Assembly (NCBI GenBank): GCA_012932295.1
Contig: JAAONU010000014.1
Location: forward strand, 36,239,977-36,303,976
Length of the DNA: 64,000 bases
Direction of reading: 5' to 3'
DNA from: Cyclina sinensis
Lineage: Eukaryota; Mollusca; Bivalvia; Venerida; Veneridae
The notes under the pieces were generated by a model. The model worked only from the letters and a program-made list of their open reading frames with translations. It did not search any database and was not told the DNA's origin. Positions 36,355 to 50,300 of the stretch are shown one piece after another. The translations under genes and the position numbers were made by a program. Each line of letters begins with the position of its first letter. Position 1 is the first letter of the stretch.

Positions 36355-36690
36355 TTCATCATCGTCATCATCGTCGTCGTCATCATCAGCAGCAGCTGCT
36401 GTGTCATCGTCATCATCATCATTATTTATACCATCATCATTGGCATCATCATCATTATCATTAGCATCATTATCATCATTGGCATCATCATCATCATCAT
36501 CATCATCATCGGCACCACCATCATCATCATTGGCATCATCATCATCATCATCATTGGCATCATCATCATCATCATCATCATTGGCATCATCATCATCATC
36601 GGCATCATCATTGGCATCATCATCACCATCATCATCATCATCGGCATCACCATCATCATCATCATTGGCATCATCATCATCATCATCATT
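36355..36690. repeat. (TCA)n trinucleotide array with TTGGCATCA interruptions
   Basis: This is about 335 bases of TCATCA repeats interrupted by GTCGTC and by a recurring CATTGGCATCATCATC. It reads as poly-Ser on the plus strand and poly-Met on the minus strand. The interruptions recur at 12-30 bp, suggesting local duplications of interrupted segments. Confidence 0.93.
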
Positions 36691-39600
36691 TTCTTCTACT
36701 GCTTGTACTGTTAGAACTTCTGCTACTGCTTAAACTTCTACGTCTTATAATAGACGATGATCATTTATCATAATTTCTCAGCTTTTCAATACACTACCGT
36801 CAAAGACCATTATTTCCCACGCTAAAAGATCAAACACTGTTGATATTAACAGAGAGGAATATAAATATATCATCAAATATCTTCTATTATATTGTCGCCC
36901 TGATAAATCATTAGTGTCACCTCAAGTGTACCCAGGGGATATCTTCTTTTTATTCTTTCATAATTGTATAGTGTCAAAAAGTTAAATATAAACTGAAAAT
37001 TACCGTGTATAATTACAGAGGGAATGTTAAACCTACAATGATTTTAGTTCCTTTAATGTGGCAGGTTAAAAAATGCGTTTTTATTTTTTTATATTTTTTT
37101 TTAAAATCATACTTTGGTTTTATTATCAATATATGTGCATTATGTATTTTTATATACGTGGGAGAGGGATTAAAGTATTGTGAAAGACCTGTTTCAATTT
37201 TAGGTTGTAGCCTAATCAAGTTGCACTTTTGTAAATAATTTATGTCCTTACTGGATTTGTATTATGTCATAGGATGCAATAACATTATATCATATTGCAC
37301 ACATAATTTATTACAATATAATTGAAGTTAGAGGGACGAAGCGTTGTTAATTTCAGGACAGTTGTCAATAACTACGTCATCCTTTACGTAAGGAATTCAA
37401 ATTGCTGTCTTTTTCAAGACAGGCAATTAGAATAGAAAAACATAATTAAAATTTCCTACGAAAATTCAACAAAGTCGGCAGGGAATCATTTTTTGAACAC
37501 ATAGGATAGTTTTCAAGTATCACTCGAAAAAGTATGTCTAAAAAGGTGGTATTTTACTGTAAATAATATAAGTAATTGAAAATCTCCAAAAATAACCGGC
37601 ACCTATTTTTAACTAACTTTTAAAATTAAATCAATTCTTTCCTTAATACTTACAATTCTTTCCCTTTTCTGACATCTTAATTAATTTCTGAAGATTTAAT
37701 GATTAGAATTTTACATGAAAAAATAATGATGGCCCTCTCCCCCACAACAAAAAAATGTAAGAAAGAAAGAAAAAGAAGAAAGAATAAAAGAAAGAAAAAG
37801 AAAGAAACAAAGTCAGAAATAAGTAAGATTTGTAGTCTTGAATGTTTCTTTATCTGTTGAATAAAAACCTCATACAATTATTATTCTTACACAACCTGAA
37901 CCATAATTATACTATTATCTGTTTACATTGTCACTGGAATGTCTTTATCGGTAGGATATCTTTCACGTCTTTTGATCATATTTAAACACTTCAAACATGG
38001 ATGACACGGGGACACCGTAATTAAAATGTCTACCTTTCTTGTATAAACAAGCGGTTCATTATAATTTTCGATTATTTGTTAAATACTGAACAGATAACGA
38101 AAAGATTACTTTAGAATATTCTTTTTTTTTGGCCACATTTGTTTATTTGTAATACAACAGCAATTTACAGCTGCATTCTTCTGTGGTTTTGTATACATGT
38201 TCATGATTTTCAGAAAAAAAGTAGTCCGTGATATACATTCTTTACATACTTGTCGCATGCTTTTGGGTCAGGTTGTATGTTTTTAAATAATATGATATTG
38301 AAAGAGGTGGATTTTATTCGTGTTTATCTAAAATAACAATAAATTTCCTGCAACGATAAAAAGACGGATTTGAATAAAAGTGATCAAGGTTTTTTAGTAC
38401 TATCATTGTTGTCACAGATTAAAACATCAAAGAAAAAAACGTGAAGGGCATACAACATAAAATGATACATGCACAAATTAAATAAGTAAAAAATAAAAAA
38501 ATAGGTTTATGAATATGAAAAAGGCCATCAAAATATGAATATTATTTGTAACTTTATTAGACTTATAAAGCAAAGTGTGATAGGGGTCATCTGTATAATG
38601 CCAGCAGTAGTTTTAAGAGATAAGAATGGTGCAGAAAATTACCCTTTGACAATACTATCATGGCTTAATTATATTTTCCCCCGTTTCGAGCTTAAAGCTT
38701 TCTCTATACCGGGGAAACACGGGACGACAGGTTTAGGGAGTCTGAAGAGCAAGCGTGGCTCTGAAAAACTGACTTGAGAGTCATTAGAAGGCCTTCAGTC
38801 GACCATCGTTCGATCGTTCCGAGCAGATCTGTCTGTCCGTTTTTCTTTAAGAGATAATTTCTACAAGGTTTGGTTTTATTCTGTCATTTTTTTTCTAAAC
38901 AGTCTAAAACATCCATTTTATCGTATTTCTTTAACAGTTGCTCTTATTCCTATTACTGGACGGAATAATCTTGTCTGCTATCACGCTGGACATTTCTGGA
39001 AAAACAACAAATTTGTAACGGAATTTGACCCGCCGAGGGCAGCACGCGTCTGGGTCATGTCTGTATCGATTTCCTGCCAATTTATGTGCGTCTGCTAGTC
39101 ACTCCATAATATTCTCAAGGTCTGAAAATATGGAAAGAAGATGACCACTGTATCCAGTATTTTACGCCAATAAGAATAGGAAATATATATAGTTCGTTTT
39201 GTCATTTTGCTGAACGCCAGTCGTAAAATATAAAAATATAACCGATTCCAAGAAAGTGTCTGTTTATCTCACACGGGGCGCAGGTTCCACACAGTGAATT
39301 TTATCGGAAAATATTTCAATCTCGGAAATTGTGGGAGAAATGCCAGGATCAAGACGAACTCTAAAAGTTGCGTGGGCGTCACAAGATTTATCACTGATAT
39401 TGTCTTTCTGAGAAATGACGGTAAATTCTGATTTAATGAAAAATTCATAGAGATTAAAAGTATTTAGATTTTTATACGAATCTTATATTATCTGAATTTT
39501 TTTTACTGACATACTTTTTTTCAATTACGTTTTCGCCTGATTGATTAAGTCTTGTACGAAAGCCAAGCCTTCTGTGTGGAAATCTAATTTACTGAGAGTT

Positions 39601-41146
39601 ATATTCTTTAATTTGTCATTAGGATTTTTTCTTCAGACAATCCTAGACCCTAACCTTGTCATTTTTCTGTCTGGAAAGTATGAAAGCGGAGTGCTTTGTC
39701 GGGAGAAATTTGGCCTAATTTTACAACATGTTCTGTGATAAATGTGTGAGGTATTTTGAAAGTAAAACGAGACATTTTTGTCAAGTAAAAAATATATGCT
39801 CAGCACTTAGGGATTGCTAATTTTGCGTTTGTTGTGTTTCTAACCGTGTATGGTGTAGAAGCTGATTACAAGTGCAATGTCGAGGGGGTGGAGGGGAGGG
39901 TGTGGTTAGGTGTTACTTTATGATTTAAGTGGCTAGTTTCGTTCTTACGCCGTTAAGCGTATTTAAACTGGTCGATCTCTGCAATCTGACACCGCTAACT
40001 TGTTGAGTCATCTGGATTGTCGAAAAAAAAGCAAATCAACAACAACAACAACAAAAAAAATGCCACCACCAAAATGTTTTCGGAATATTTCTGTTCGACC
40101 AAATACGTATGAATGTTTGCGTTTACAGCTTATGTGTCAATGTTGACGTATGGTCAAGAGCCGATGACACATGTTTTTTTATCGTTGACCGGACAACACC
40201 ATCACTATATCAGTGTCTTTTGCAGTTTTATTTTTGTGTTTCCTAGGTCATTGACCAGGTAAGAGGTGTTTCGACTGACAGGGCCTCTCCCTTGATGTCC
40301 AAATACCAAAATCTACTCTTACATTTGTTTAGATTGATTAAGTGTTACTGATATAACTCGTTCGTTGGAATAGACCCGCAGTGGACAGGTGTAACTCTAG
40401 TATTTAAGTAACACCTATATAAGTTTTTTTTCACATGGATCATCCTTTTTTTCGGAATCAGTACTATATAATTGACTGTTATTTAATGTTATTATCTGTT
40501 TCGAGTGTCTTCCCGGCAAATGAAAATAAATGCAATATGTCGTCTGCTAGAAATTAGGTTACACACCACTAAAAGGCAATGTTTGGACCCGAAATTTTGT
40601 TCTTAATCTTTCTAAATTAAGGATGATTAAGAATTAAGTCTTTAACACTACAGAAAATACACTCAGTAACATTATATGTTATATTTTCACACACTTTCAA
40701 AAATGTCGGGATAATGAAAGAATTCTGTGTATATATCATCACATCACAAGATTATACAGTTTGATTCAAACCAAACTTTGAACAAAGGGTAAAACGAGGT
40801 TTCACAAAATATCAATGCCAGTAACGTTGAGGACAACGCCAAACTAAAAGGTCAATGTCTCAAGTTTTGCGACTTCGACAGTCCATAAACTGTCTGTCTT
40901 TCGATTGCATTCAAATTTAAAAAAAGTACAACAAATTATGTTTAAGATGTATCACCTCTATTCATAACGATCAGAAGGTTTGAAGGTTTCTGTCTGAACG
41001 TCAGAACTTCATTCTGTTGACTCGCCAGATCTTATAACAGTCCGACTAATACACTCGCGTACTGGTTGTAGGAATGAAAAAATACTCTACAGTTACAGTT
41101 ATTGTTCCCTTTTTTAAGTTTCTAAGTTTTTAATTTAAGAGCTTAA
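36691..41146. other. Intergenic, no gene recognised
   Basis: This is AT-rich sequence with a (GAAA)n-like purine tract at 37755-37812 and a G-rich run at 39882-39904. The frames at 37005-37238, 38535-38777 and 39541-39738 match no family I recognise. Confidence 0.4.
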
Positions 41147-42316
41147 CAGAATGTAACTTTATCAAAATGTAACTTCATCAAAATGTATCTTTATCAAAAT
41201 GTATCTTTATCAAAATGTATCTTTATCAAAATGTAACTTCATCAAAATCTATCTTTATCAAAAAGTAACTCTATCAGAATGTAACTTTATCAAAATGTAA
41301 CTTCATCAAAAAGTATCTTTATCAAAATGTAACTTTATCAAAATGTAACTTCATCAAAATATATCTTTATCAAAATGTAACTTCATCAAAATGTAACTTT
41401 ATCAAAATGTAACTTCATCAAAATGTAACTTTATCAAAATGTATCTTTATCAAAAAGTATCTTTATCAAAATGTAACTTTATCAAAATGTAACTTCATCA
41501 AAATATATCTTTATCAAAATGTAGTTTTATCAAAAAGTATCTTTATCAAAATGTATCTTTATCAAAATGTAACTTTATCAAAATGTATCTTTATCAAAAA
41601 GTATCTTTATCAAAATGTAAATTCATCAAAATGTATCTTTATCAAAATGTAACTTTATCAAAATGTAACTTCATCAAAATATATCTTTATCAAAATGTAA
41701 CTTCATCAAAATGTAACTTTATCAAAATGTAACTTCATCAAAATGTAACTTTATCAAAATGTATCTTTATCAAAAAGTATCTTTATCAAAATGTAACTTT
41801 ATCAAAATGTAATTTCATCAAAATATATCTTTATCAAAATGTAGTTTTATCAAAAAGTATCTTTATCAAAATGTAACTTCATCAAAATGTAACTTTATCA
41901 AAAAGTATCTTTATCAAAATGTAAATTCATCAAAATGTATCTTTATCAAAATGTAACTTTATCAAAATGTAACTTTATCAAATGTATCTTTATCAAAATG
42001 TAACTTTATCAAAATGTAACTTCAACAAAAAGTATCTTTATCAAAATGTAACTTTATCAAAATGTAACTTCATCAAAATGTATCTTTATCAAATTGTATC
42101 TTTATCATAAAGTATCTTTATCAAAATGTAACTTCATCAAAATGTAACTTCATCCAAATATATCTTTATCAAAATGTATCTTTATAAAAAAGTATCTTTA
42201 TCAAAAGGTAACTTCATCAAAATGTATCGCTATCAAAATGTAACTTCATCAAAATGTATCGCTATCAAAATGAAACTTCATCAAAATGTATCGCTATCAA
42301 AATGTAACTTCATCCA
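41147..42316. repeat. 16-bp tandem array (about 73 copies) with a 320-bp higher-order repeat
   Basis: The unit is TATCAAAATGTAACTT with variants at a few positions (AACTT/ATCTT, TTATC/TCATC, ATGT/AAGT). The marker variant AAATATATCTTT occurs with ATATCT at 41361, 41505, 41681 and 41825. The spacings 41361 to 41681 and 41505 to 41825 are both exactly 320 bp (20 units), showing a block duplication. The array is closed to translation in most frames. Confidence 0.94.
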
Positions 42317-42830
42317 ACTAATCCACTGAAATGTGTCACTTAATTTGTTTCTATCGTCGCCTTTGATGTTTGCATTAAGGACTTTATTAAAACCAACCGA
42401 AGGAAAGAACAGAGCTTTTAGCAATTATGTACATATGGATATTAGGATAGGGTTTTTCTTCTTCTTTTGTCATTCATTTCCTTCCACCGGGTGATTATGT
42501 GTGCAAATAATTGAAAACCTATCTGTTAGCTTAATAAAGTTGTTCAAATTTGCTTTAACACTTTGATTTTTTTTCTCACTTTTGAAATCACTTATTTGGT
42601 AACAGCTCAAACAACCACCTGTGTCACTGCACAGTTAAGTACCACAGAAGTCCTTATGTATTATCATTCACGGATTTTGGTTTCATGAATTCTAGGAATT
42701 TCACTCCATAAAGTTCATGAAATCCCTCTTTCAAGTGTATTAATTCGCCATATCTAGTTAAAGTATTAAACATTTCAAATTTAAGACTATTTCAAGATTA
42801 AGAATTCAAAATGTGAAATTCATGACCTCA
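42317..42830. other. Intergenic, nothing recognised
   Basis: AT-rich sequence. Scattered TTCATGAA motifs near 42685-42725 look like decayed units of the adjoining 22-bp array. Confidence 0.35.
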
Positions 42831-42966
42831 CCCTTTAAGATCAATGAATTCACTATAACAAGTTCATGAATTCACTATTACAAGTTCATGAATTCACTAT
42901 TACAAGTTCATGATTGCACTACTGCAATTTCATGAATTCACTATTACAAGTTCATGAATTCACTAG
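42831..42966. repeat. 22-bp tandem repeat
   Basis: About six copies of GAATTCACTATTACAAGTTCAT are present, with one diverged copy (TTGCACTACTGCAATTTCAT). The unit contains an EcoRI-type GAATTC site and the palindrome TTCATGAA. Confidence 0.9.
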
Positions 42967-43285
42967 TTAAGGGTTGATGTTTTTTAACCATGAATCGCTA
43001 TTTCAAATTCGCAGAGTCATCATTTTCTACAGAAGAATTCAATTCTTAAGCCACTAATTCGCATGATAATTATATGACATCATTTCCGAACGATCATTGT
43101 TCTTAGGTTCAAACTTGAAAACATTACATGTCTTTATTAATAATATTATTATTACTAGTTTAAACTTATTTATTTTACATCGATTGGAAAGCAAGTTCTT
43201 GCAACTTAAATTAATCCGTCTCGATGACTGCTTCCTGGGTTCAAACCAGTACTCGTGCCGAAAGTGATGAAAGTGGAATGTCAGT
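42967..43285. other. Intergenic with a SINE-like body
   Basis: CTGGGTTCAAACCAGTACTC at about 43221-43260 next to the tRNA-like unit suggests the body of a tRNA-derived SINE. The rest is AT-rich. Confidence 0.3.
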
Positions 43286-43363
43286 GGAGACTCTCACCCC
43301 TCGTGGGATTAGAACCAGCGACTTCTGGATCGGGAGTCCGACGCTCTAACCCCTCGACCTCCT
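43286..43363 (-). pseudogene. tRNA-like SINE head, degenerate
   Basis: The minus strand carries a box-A-like GGGGTTAGAGCG and a box-B-like TGGTTCTAATCCC. The anticodon-arm region has loop CTCCCGA, which would read CCC (Gly), but stem pairing in the T arm and anticodon arm is poor. I take it as a tRNA-derived remnant, not a working tRNA. Confidence 0.4.
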
Positions 43364-43904
43364 CCTCTATTATTGTCATTATTATTAATATTATTATCAT
43401 TATTAATTGACCGGCATCGTTAATAAAATGAAATATTACCGTAATTAAGAAAAAATAAATAAAAGAAAAAGAAAAAATAAAAAAAATACAGAAGTCAAGT
43501 TACTATACTAAGCAATAAGTTCCAAAATAATAATAGTTTACTCAATATCAGTAAAAATAAACATTTCATTCAGGGACCGTATAACTGCAAATAGCATCCG
43601 CAGTATAGTGCTGTTTGACAGACACGTGACGCTACGTCACTACAATTTCTACTTTCAGTTTAGATGCACTTAGTAAACAAACAAAATACGGGTACACACC
43701 TGAAAAAAAATCATCTATCGGTTTAGTATCCGATTCATACCTATGTCTATCGTTGATTCATTGAATGAATTACAACAAAGCAGCGGTTAAGCACACAAAT
43801 TGTCTACGGACGATGTACCAACTACGAACCACGTCTCACGCCTTTTTGGTGCTGCTGACTGATTGGGCATACTTAACATTATCTTGGGCACAATTTGTTC
43901 GTCG

Positions 43905-43985
43905 GGACTTGATTTCGTGGGTTACCTGAACCACGAAATCCACGAAAATTAATCCCCCACGAATATTAATGATTTCACAGTATAT
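43905..43985. repeat. Dispersed 'ACGAAATCCACGAAAATTAA' repeat fragment
   Basis: GATTTCGTGGGTTACC followed by ACCACGAAATCCACGAAAAT and CCACGAATATTAATGATTTC contains the CACGAA word several times in both orientations and forms a small imperfect hairpin. From memory, similar short elements are widespread in bivalve genomes. Only one copy is seen here. Confidence 0.4.
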
Positions 43986-46900
43986 GCCCGTTAGAACTGA
44001 AATCAGTAATACAATTTCAGATGCTGAAATACTGAATTTTAAGTCGTAGATCATTTAATGTCTTATATAGGGTTTTTTATGCATTTAATAAATAGCACAG
44101 GATATCATAATTTGCCTAATATATAGTGTGTATTTTATTCTTTTTCTTTCCATTCGTGGCGTAGAAAAGTTGCGTCATCAGCGGACATTCCCGACGTGCA
44201 AAGCTCGGACGGAAAAAATTAGAACTTGTTGAAAGGTGTGTATCTTTATTTAGATAAAGGCGTACTATAAACCCATATCTTTAGGTCACCGCAATCTCTA
44301 TATAATAATATACACGACATTTTATCTGTGTTTACATATACTTGGTTGGCACAACTATTACTGGATATTAAAATGTTTAGGTCAGGAACTACTTTCAAAA
44401 CTTGATAAGAGTCGCCCTTGATGTTAGGGTTATTACACAGAACTCCATAAAAGCCGGATAAAAGTACCTCGGATATACAAAGGCTAGGCTACGGGTCTAA
44501 TCTCTTTGCTTAAGTGTCCTGTGGGGATTGGCTCGACATTTTCCTAAAATGAAGAACACCAAAACCATACTAAACAAATGTTAGTTTGGTAAACATATAT
44601 ACATACAGAGTTTGAATTGTAAGGAAAAAAATACCGAAGCTACCATTTTGAATTAATTTTGAAAAAAAAGGAACACGTGTATCTGTCTTGTTTTGCTTTT
44701 CCCTTCTTCTGATTTTATCTCTTTATCGAAGTCATAAATAATAAAAATATTTGAAAGCATTCAAGAAATATTATTTACGGTTTTGCAAGTGGGTGCTTTT
44801 CTCATGACGTAGATAAAAAAAAACACCAAGAGGTTTACTCTAAATGTTTCAGTCTCAAGTACACCAAAGGAAGTTTTGATTGAACAAAAGTGTTCAACAG
44901 CTAAGTGGATCACTATTTACACTTCCTTCTTATTTTGCCGCCTTTTTTCCAGAACGTCTGTCGAAAGAGTAGACATGATTGCAAAGGTTGCCAGGCTGAA
45001 TTTGAACAGAAAAGGTGGCATTGATTAACAATGGACACTCATGTCAACTCGGCCATTTGATTCTTTTTTGTGAGATATACTGCGTCAGTAAATTTCAAGT
45101 TAACAACAAAAACTATATTATTCAACCTGTGTTCTTAAAATTGTTTAAAGCACATTGTCTATATATTACTCCGTATAACTTTAAATGTGGTTTTCGGACA
45201 GAATCGGTGACGTCAGATTTGGCCAGTCCACTGATAATCAAGTTACCTAGCACACGGTGGTATTACCTATCAACGTAGAGCTATATGGTACTCAGAGTTT
45301 CGCCGTCGTCTGCTTGTAGCCCTTAATGTTTAAACTTCCGCTTTCAACTACTTTGTCAAAAGATTGTCAGCAAATGATCACTTTCAGCGATATTTTTCCC
45401 TTAATGATCTTTTCATAAAGATACATTTTCAGATGACATTCTACAAACAGATTGGTTACTCAGAGAATTCCCTCCGAATAGGGTGTCTTTACATGGGATC
45501 TTTTTTACAACGGATCGATTGCACCAAAAACTGTCTATAAGTAATTTCTTTCACGTCATATCTCCTTTAAAAAAGCACCCTTTTCACAAAACATAGTCTT
45601 TATGTTCATGATTTAGTAAGCCTTAAAAATCATTCACGAAACGCCTTCGCATAGGATATTCCTGACATCAAACCGCTTTCACAAAAGATTTACATCAAGT
45701 TGTCGCTTTCGCATAGGATCTCCGTTACAAAGGATCAATTTTCGATGACAGAACATTACCTCACACAGGATCAATTTTCAAAGGAACGCTTTCGCATAGT
45801 ACCAAACAAACGTTCTCTTGAATTACCTTATAAGTGGACTGCCTTCCAATGGATCGTATCAACTTATGCATCTTTCTTTTATTATCAAAGCGTTAAAATG
45901 TTTAATCAGAGATGGTAATTAACTATTTATTGAAACTTTATCCATTCATCCAGGTATTTTGCAAATATGTGGGGAATGGCTTGCATTTCAATTAACAAGA
46001 TGGCAAATGACATGGAATGCCGTCTCAATTGTTTTGAAATTTCATATAAAACTTCTGTGAAACAGCTGTAAATGTTGAGTGTCATTTTACCTACGGTTTT
46101 GCAATGCTTATAGAGATGAATATGGCCTACCATTCGATGTATAAAATATAAATATGATAAGGAATACGTGTTTCCTGCAATGTTACGGTACTATCGACAA
46201 TCACCTATACGGACGTACGGAATCGGCCGAGTATTTACGAGTGCTGAAGTAGCGAAGACTTTGACATTTTCAAACGAAAACATCAAGGTCACATGTTAAT
46301 GTCATTACTAAAGCGAGTGGGTTGTGAGAAGGCACGCTAATCTAAATAAAACGTGAAACTTAAACGCTTACCTCTATATAATAAAAAAATATCAGGCTGA
46401 TAAAAATACCTTTACGACTTTCTCGCCAGATGTGACATTATTTTCTGGTTAAAATTAGCACGTTTTGCTCCTTTCAAAATGTCAAAACAACTTCTTGAAA
46501 AACTTTTGTTCTAGTGCCAGATGTCTTGCTGTCTGGTCTGTAGTTGATGAGAGAGAAAGAGAGAGATATAGGGTTATTTATTTGATGCAAAAACTACAGT
46601 CTTCGAAATGTGAACACAAACTTTACAGGTAAAAATTAAGCTTTCTGATGACATAATACCGTAACTTGCTACCTGAATGTACGTGAAATTCTTCGTTTGT
46701 ATCTCTGCATGGTAAAGCTCTCCTTGAAGGTGAAAGTGCCTTTAACTGAGAAAAAAACTTGCTACTAGGAAAACTGTGGGGGAGAATAGATGAAATCATA
46801 TTACAAGTAGACAATTCATCGTGACATTAATTCTAGTAAGTGGTTTGACCTTGTCAGTAATCTCGTACTCTGTACTATTTGTCGGTGAAATGTTAGGCTG

Positions 46901-47088
46901 TTAAGAAGGGATGAATAAAAATTACGAAGAAATCACATTGAATTCAATATAATTATCATGTTTAAAGTCATATGTCAAGGTCATGTTTAATTGCGAGAAG
47001 GGCATAATACGCTTCAAGCAAGAAAAGGAAATGGCCTTTTCAAAATTGATAAATTTTCATGAAGGACTAAAACAGTTTAAGCGAGTTA

Positions 47089-47091
<3 letters not shown>
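43986..47091. other. Intergenic, no gene recognised
   Basis: At 45480-45810 the words CGCTTTCGCATAGGATC, TTCACAAAA and GGATCAATTTTC recur irregularly, like a very decayed tandem array. Frames in this stretch (44-46 kb) are unremarkable. Confidence 0.35.

Positions 47092-47121
<30 letters not shown>
47092..47121. repeat. (AAT)n microsatellite
   Basis: About ten ATA/TAA trinucleotides in a row lie just upstream of a TTAA-flanked element. Confidence 0.95.
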
Positions 47122-47122
<1 letters not shown>

Positions 47123-47152
47123 CATTTATATAGAAAGACACGGTGAGATTAA

Positions 47153-47358
47153 CCCTGAACATGCTGAAATTTTGTAATGAATTTGCCCAGCTTTGAATTT
47201 GGAACAGTCCATTCAAAGTTTAAGGGATTTCAACATCAAAATACAAAAATGGAGCTACCAACAGTGTAGAGCCTGGTCAGACTGCACGGATGTGCAGGCT
47301 GGCCTGGCTCTATACTGGTGGCAAAGTCCATTCACTTTCGGTTCCAGCAGGCTAAGGG
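47153..47358. mobile_element. TTAA-flanked miniature element (piggyBac-like ends), 206 bp
   Basis: CCCTGAACATGCTG at 47153 and CAGCAGGCTAAGGG ending 47358 are near-perfect inverted ends, each flanked by TTAA (47149-47152 and 47359-47362). The right half holds GACTGCACGGATGTGCAGGCTG, closely matching the right arm of the element at 59543-59777. TTAA duplication with CCC ends is the piggyBac pattern. No coding capacity is present. Confidence 0.75.
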
Positions 47359-47362
47359 TTAA

Positions 47363-50300
47363 CACCATCTAGGGTTAACTCACACTACAGAGTTATCGGT
47401 CTTTCCCTCAAGAAATTGGGAACTAACTATTAGTGTTCGTCTGTTCTACTGTTAGCTAAAACAAAATTAGACAGGCATTGTATATAGCCGCCTCTTCTGA
47501 AAAGTACTTGAGATATACCTATAAGATACCCTTTTAACTGTCAAGCCTCTCACGTTGAACACCGTCTCCGAGGGAGCTTGAACATGTCACTTTCTAGGGG
47601 TTAATACTCGATGACAATTCGATTGAATTTGCGTGTTGTCTGAGCTTTTTTTAAGTCGAAATAACAGCATAATTATTAGTGATCAGACAGTCTCTCTGTA
47701 ATGGTTTTATTATCTGTCAAGCTAGTTTCGTCACAGTATCGATAGCATTCAAAATACATGTAGCAACTGTTCTCTGTCTATTTTTAGTTTACCTTAAAGA
47801 TCGAGCCATTAAATTTTACACTTTTCTTATCACCAGGCTCTATTCAAAGCGGCACTCCCTCTGTGTCTAACTACATTAGTTCAACTTACACTCCCGTATT
47901 TGCACAAGGCCAATTTAGTATTATTTGATTAGTTGACATTTTAAGATCATTTACTCAGTAGAATCGATACCATTTAGATTCAAGGCTTTTACCTTCCACG
48001 TGGGGCACACATCAAAAATAATAACTATACTGTTAAATACTTTTCACAACGTTTATTTATTCACCAATGCATACTTTTACATAAGCATACAAAAGGATGT
48101 TTGAACCTAGATAAAGCTATCTCATGGTCGAGTTCACCCAGCGAAGGATGAGGCATGCCTTTACATGAATAGACTGCGTAAATATTGACAAACATGTCAT
48201 TTCTCAAACATCTTGACAGCGTTACTACATGTGTGTGTAGTCAGACATAATTTGTATACAATTAAGTACAATATAGCTTTTTTAAAAAAAAAATGCAAAA
48301 GACACTAAAATATCAAATTTGTTAAAAGTTATCAAAGAGGACTCATTTCAATAAAAATAATAAAACATGCAAAAATTCTTGCATTTAGGCTGAAAATAAT
48401 TTATTATGACGATATCTGCTTTTCCTATTTGTTTAGTTTTAAAGTCCTTGCCAAAGCCAAACTGTCACTAACTACCTTGGTACATTTGTATGAAATGTTT
48501 TGCCAGATGAAAATTCTGAGGGCCTAAAATAAACTAATTAATTTGTATTCCAGCTTTGGTCACAAAACTTCTGGGGGTCAGTGGTATTGAAAAGTAAAGG
48601 AAAGTTTACGCTAGTCTGGAAAATTACTTTTCTTATTTCTTTTTACAGATTTCCACAAACTTGGGCAAAGCTGAGCTAAAAATAAACGCATGCTCAGGCT
48701 GAAACACGTATAGCTTTATCTATGTCAAATAGCACTAAGTACTGACCACAAGACATGGGCCAATAAACACCAGTTACTGATCAAACTATGTGACACATTG
48801 GAATCTAAAAATAGCCTCATTTTAGAAATAACCTTTTCAAACATAATAACAGGAAAAAAAGTCACTTATTTCATTCTCAATTTTATTTAATTCATCATCA
48901 ACTGGTGTTTGTAAAAAAAAAATGAACAAAGCATAGATAATAAACGAACAAAGCGTAGGGGTACATACGACCCTGCTATTATGGTGAGAGAAAGGAGGAA
49001 ATATGCGACTGACATCCCAAGAAATACTCTTGAATATTGGACTCTGTGGAACATCGGTCTCTATCTAAATATATGTAGCTATTTATACATATTTATATAT
49101 TTTTAGCTTCTTACAGAAACCCTTAAACGCTCTAGAGAAATCTAGTTTGTTTGAACTTCTGCAACAAGCATTTTTTGGAAGAAGAAGAAAAAAATCAAGA
49201 GAAAATATTTAAACAGCAGAGCCTCTGTTTGCACTGTGTATACACCATTTTTACAAATAGCATAATAATAATACACTTCAACAAGTTGATTTTTTATAAA
49301 TAGATGTGATAATGATGTCAATATTTACAGATGTATGATACCATAATATTTATATATGTTATCATGTAAAATGGTCATATGAAAATTGGCTAATCATGTG
49401 ATAATCACGTGACTTGGTCATGTGATTCAATCCCATGATTTCTCAAGTGCTGGTCGAACTGATGCAAATGAATACGACAAGAGATATGATGAAGAACAGT
49501 GTAAAAAAAGACTGCGACTCTTTGTCACGAAACATCTACAATATAATAACAAGGTTTTTCACCAGTAACTTTCAAAATTTTTGTCGAACACTAAAAAAGT
49601 AATACTGACAACTGAGTTACAAAAATTCTGATTCATGGAAAAAGTAATGACTTTACAGCTATTGTTTCGAAGGAAGGTTTAACATTATTTTCTGAGAAAT
49701 GACCAATTTTATTCAGTAGAGTACTATAAGTCAAAAGGCTTTTTTTAAAACTGAAATACATAGATATTTTATATTTTTGCCACTTTTCAAAACCAACTTT
49801 ATGTTTTCAACTGTTAAAAGAAAGCAAGTTTTTTAATCAAGAAGAAACTGGATGTTAATTATGATTATATGATTATGATGATGTAACAACAAATACATCA
49901 CAATTTAACAACACTTGTTCCTCAACAAAGTCAACAACAGTGCACCATACTTATAGAAACAAAGTCAATAACAGTACACCATACTCAACATAAACTATTT
50001 CACATTTAATTTGAATACAAAATTGATTTTAAATAAAACTTTCTTAAAACAAAATCTGACAAGCAAATCTTTTGAAATTGCCATAACTAGAACAGTCAAA
50101 ATTAAACTACTGATTGCTTTTTTTCCAAAACAGGCATTTTATACGTTGGCCAAATATAACTTTTATATTATAACATATTCTTGTATACTGTAGCTACCAC
50201 AACTTTGCTGCTATCATAAAAATTCTTGTCTTTCTGTTCTTGCATTGAAACTAGAAAATCATTTTTCATTAGAGAAATAAAATGTACAAAACCTTTGCTT

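Noticed and set aside
36257..36733. 158-codon poly-Ser frame and the opposite poly-Met frame
   Set aside because: They are produced by the TCA trinucleotide array and its pyrimidine-rich flank.
38535..38777. 80-codon frame beginning MNIICNFIRL
   Set aside because: No known domain. Codon use and surroundings look like ordinary AT-rich intergenic DNA.
39882..39904. G-quadruplex candidate GAGGGGGTGGAGGGGAGGG
   Set aside because: Only three runs of three or more G are present, short of the usual four.
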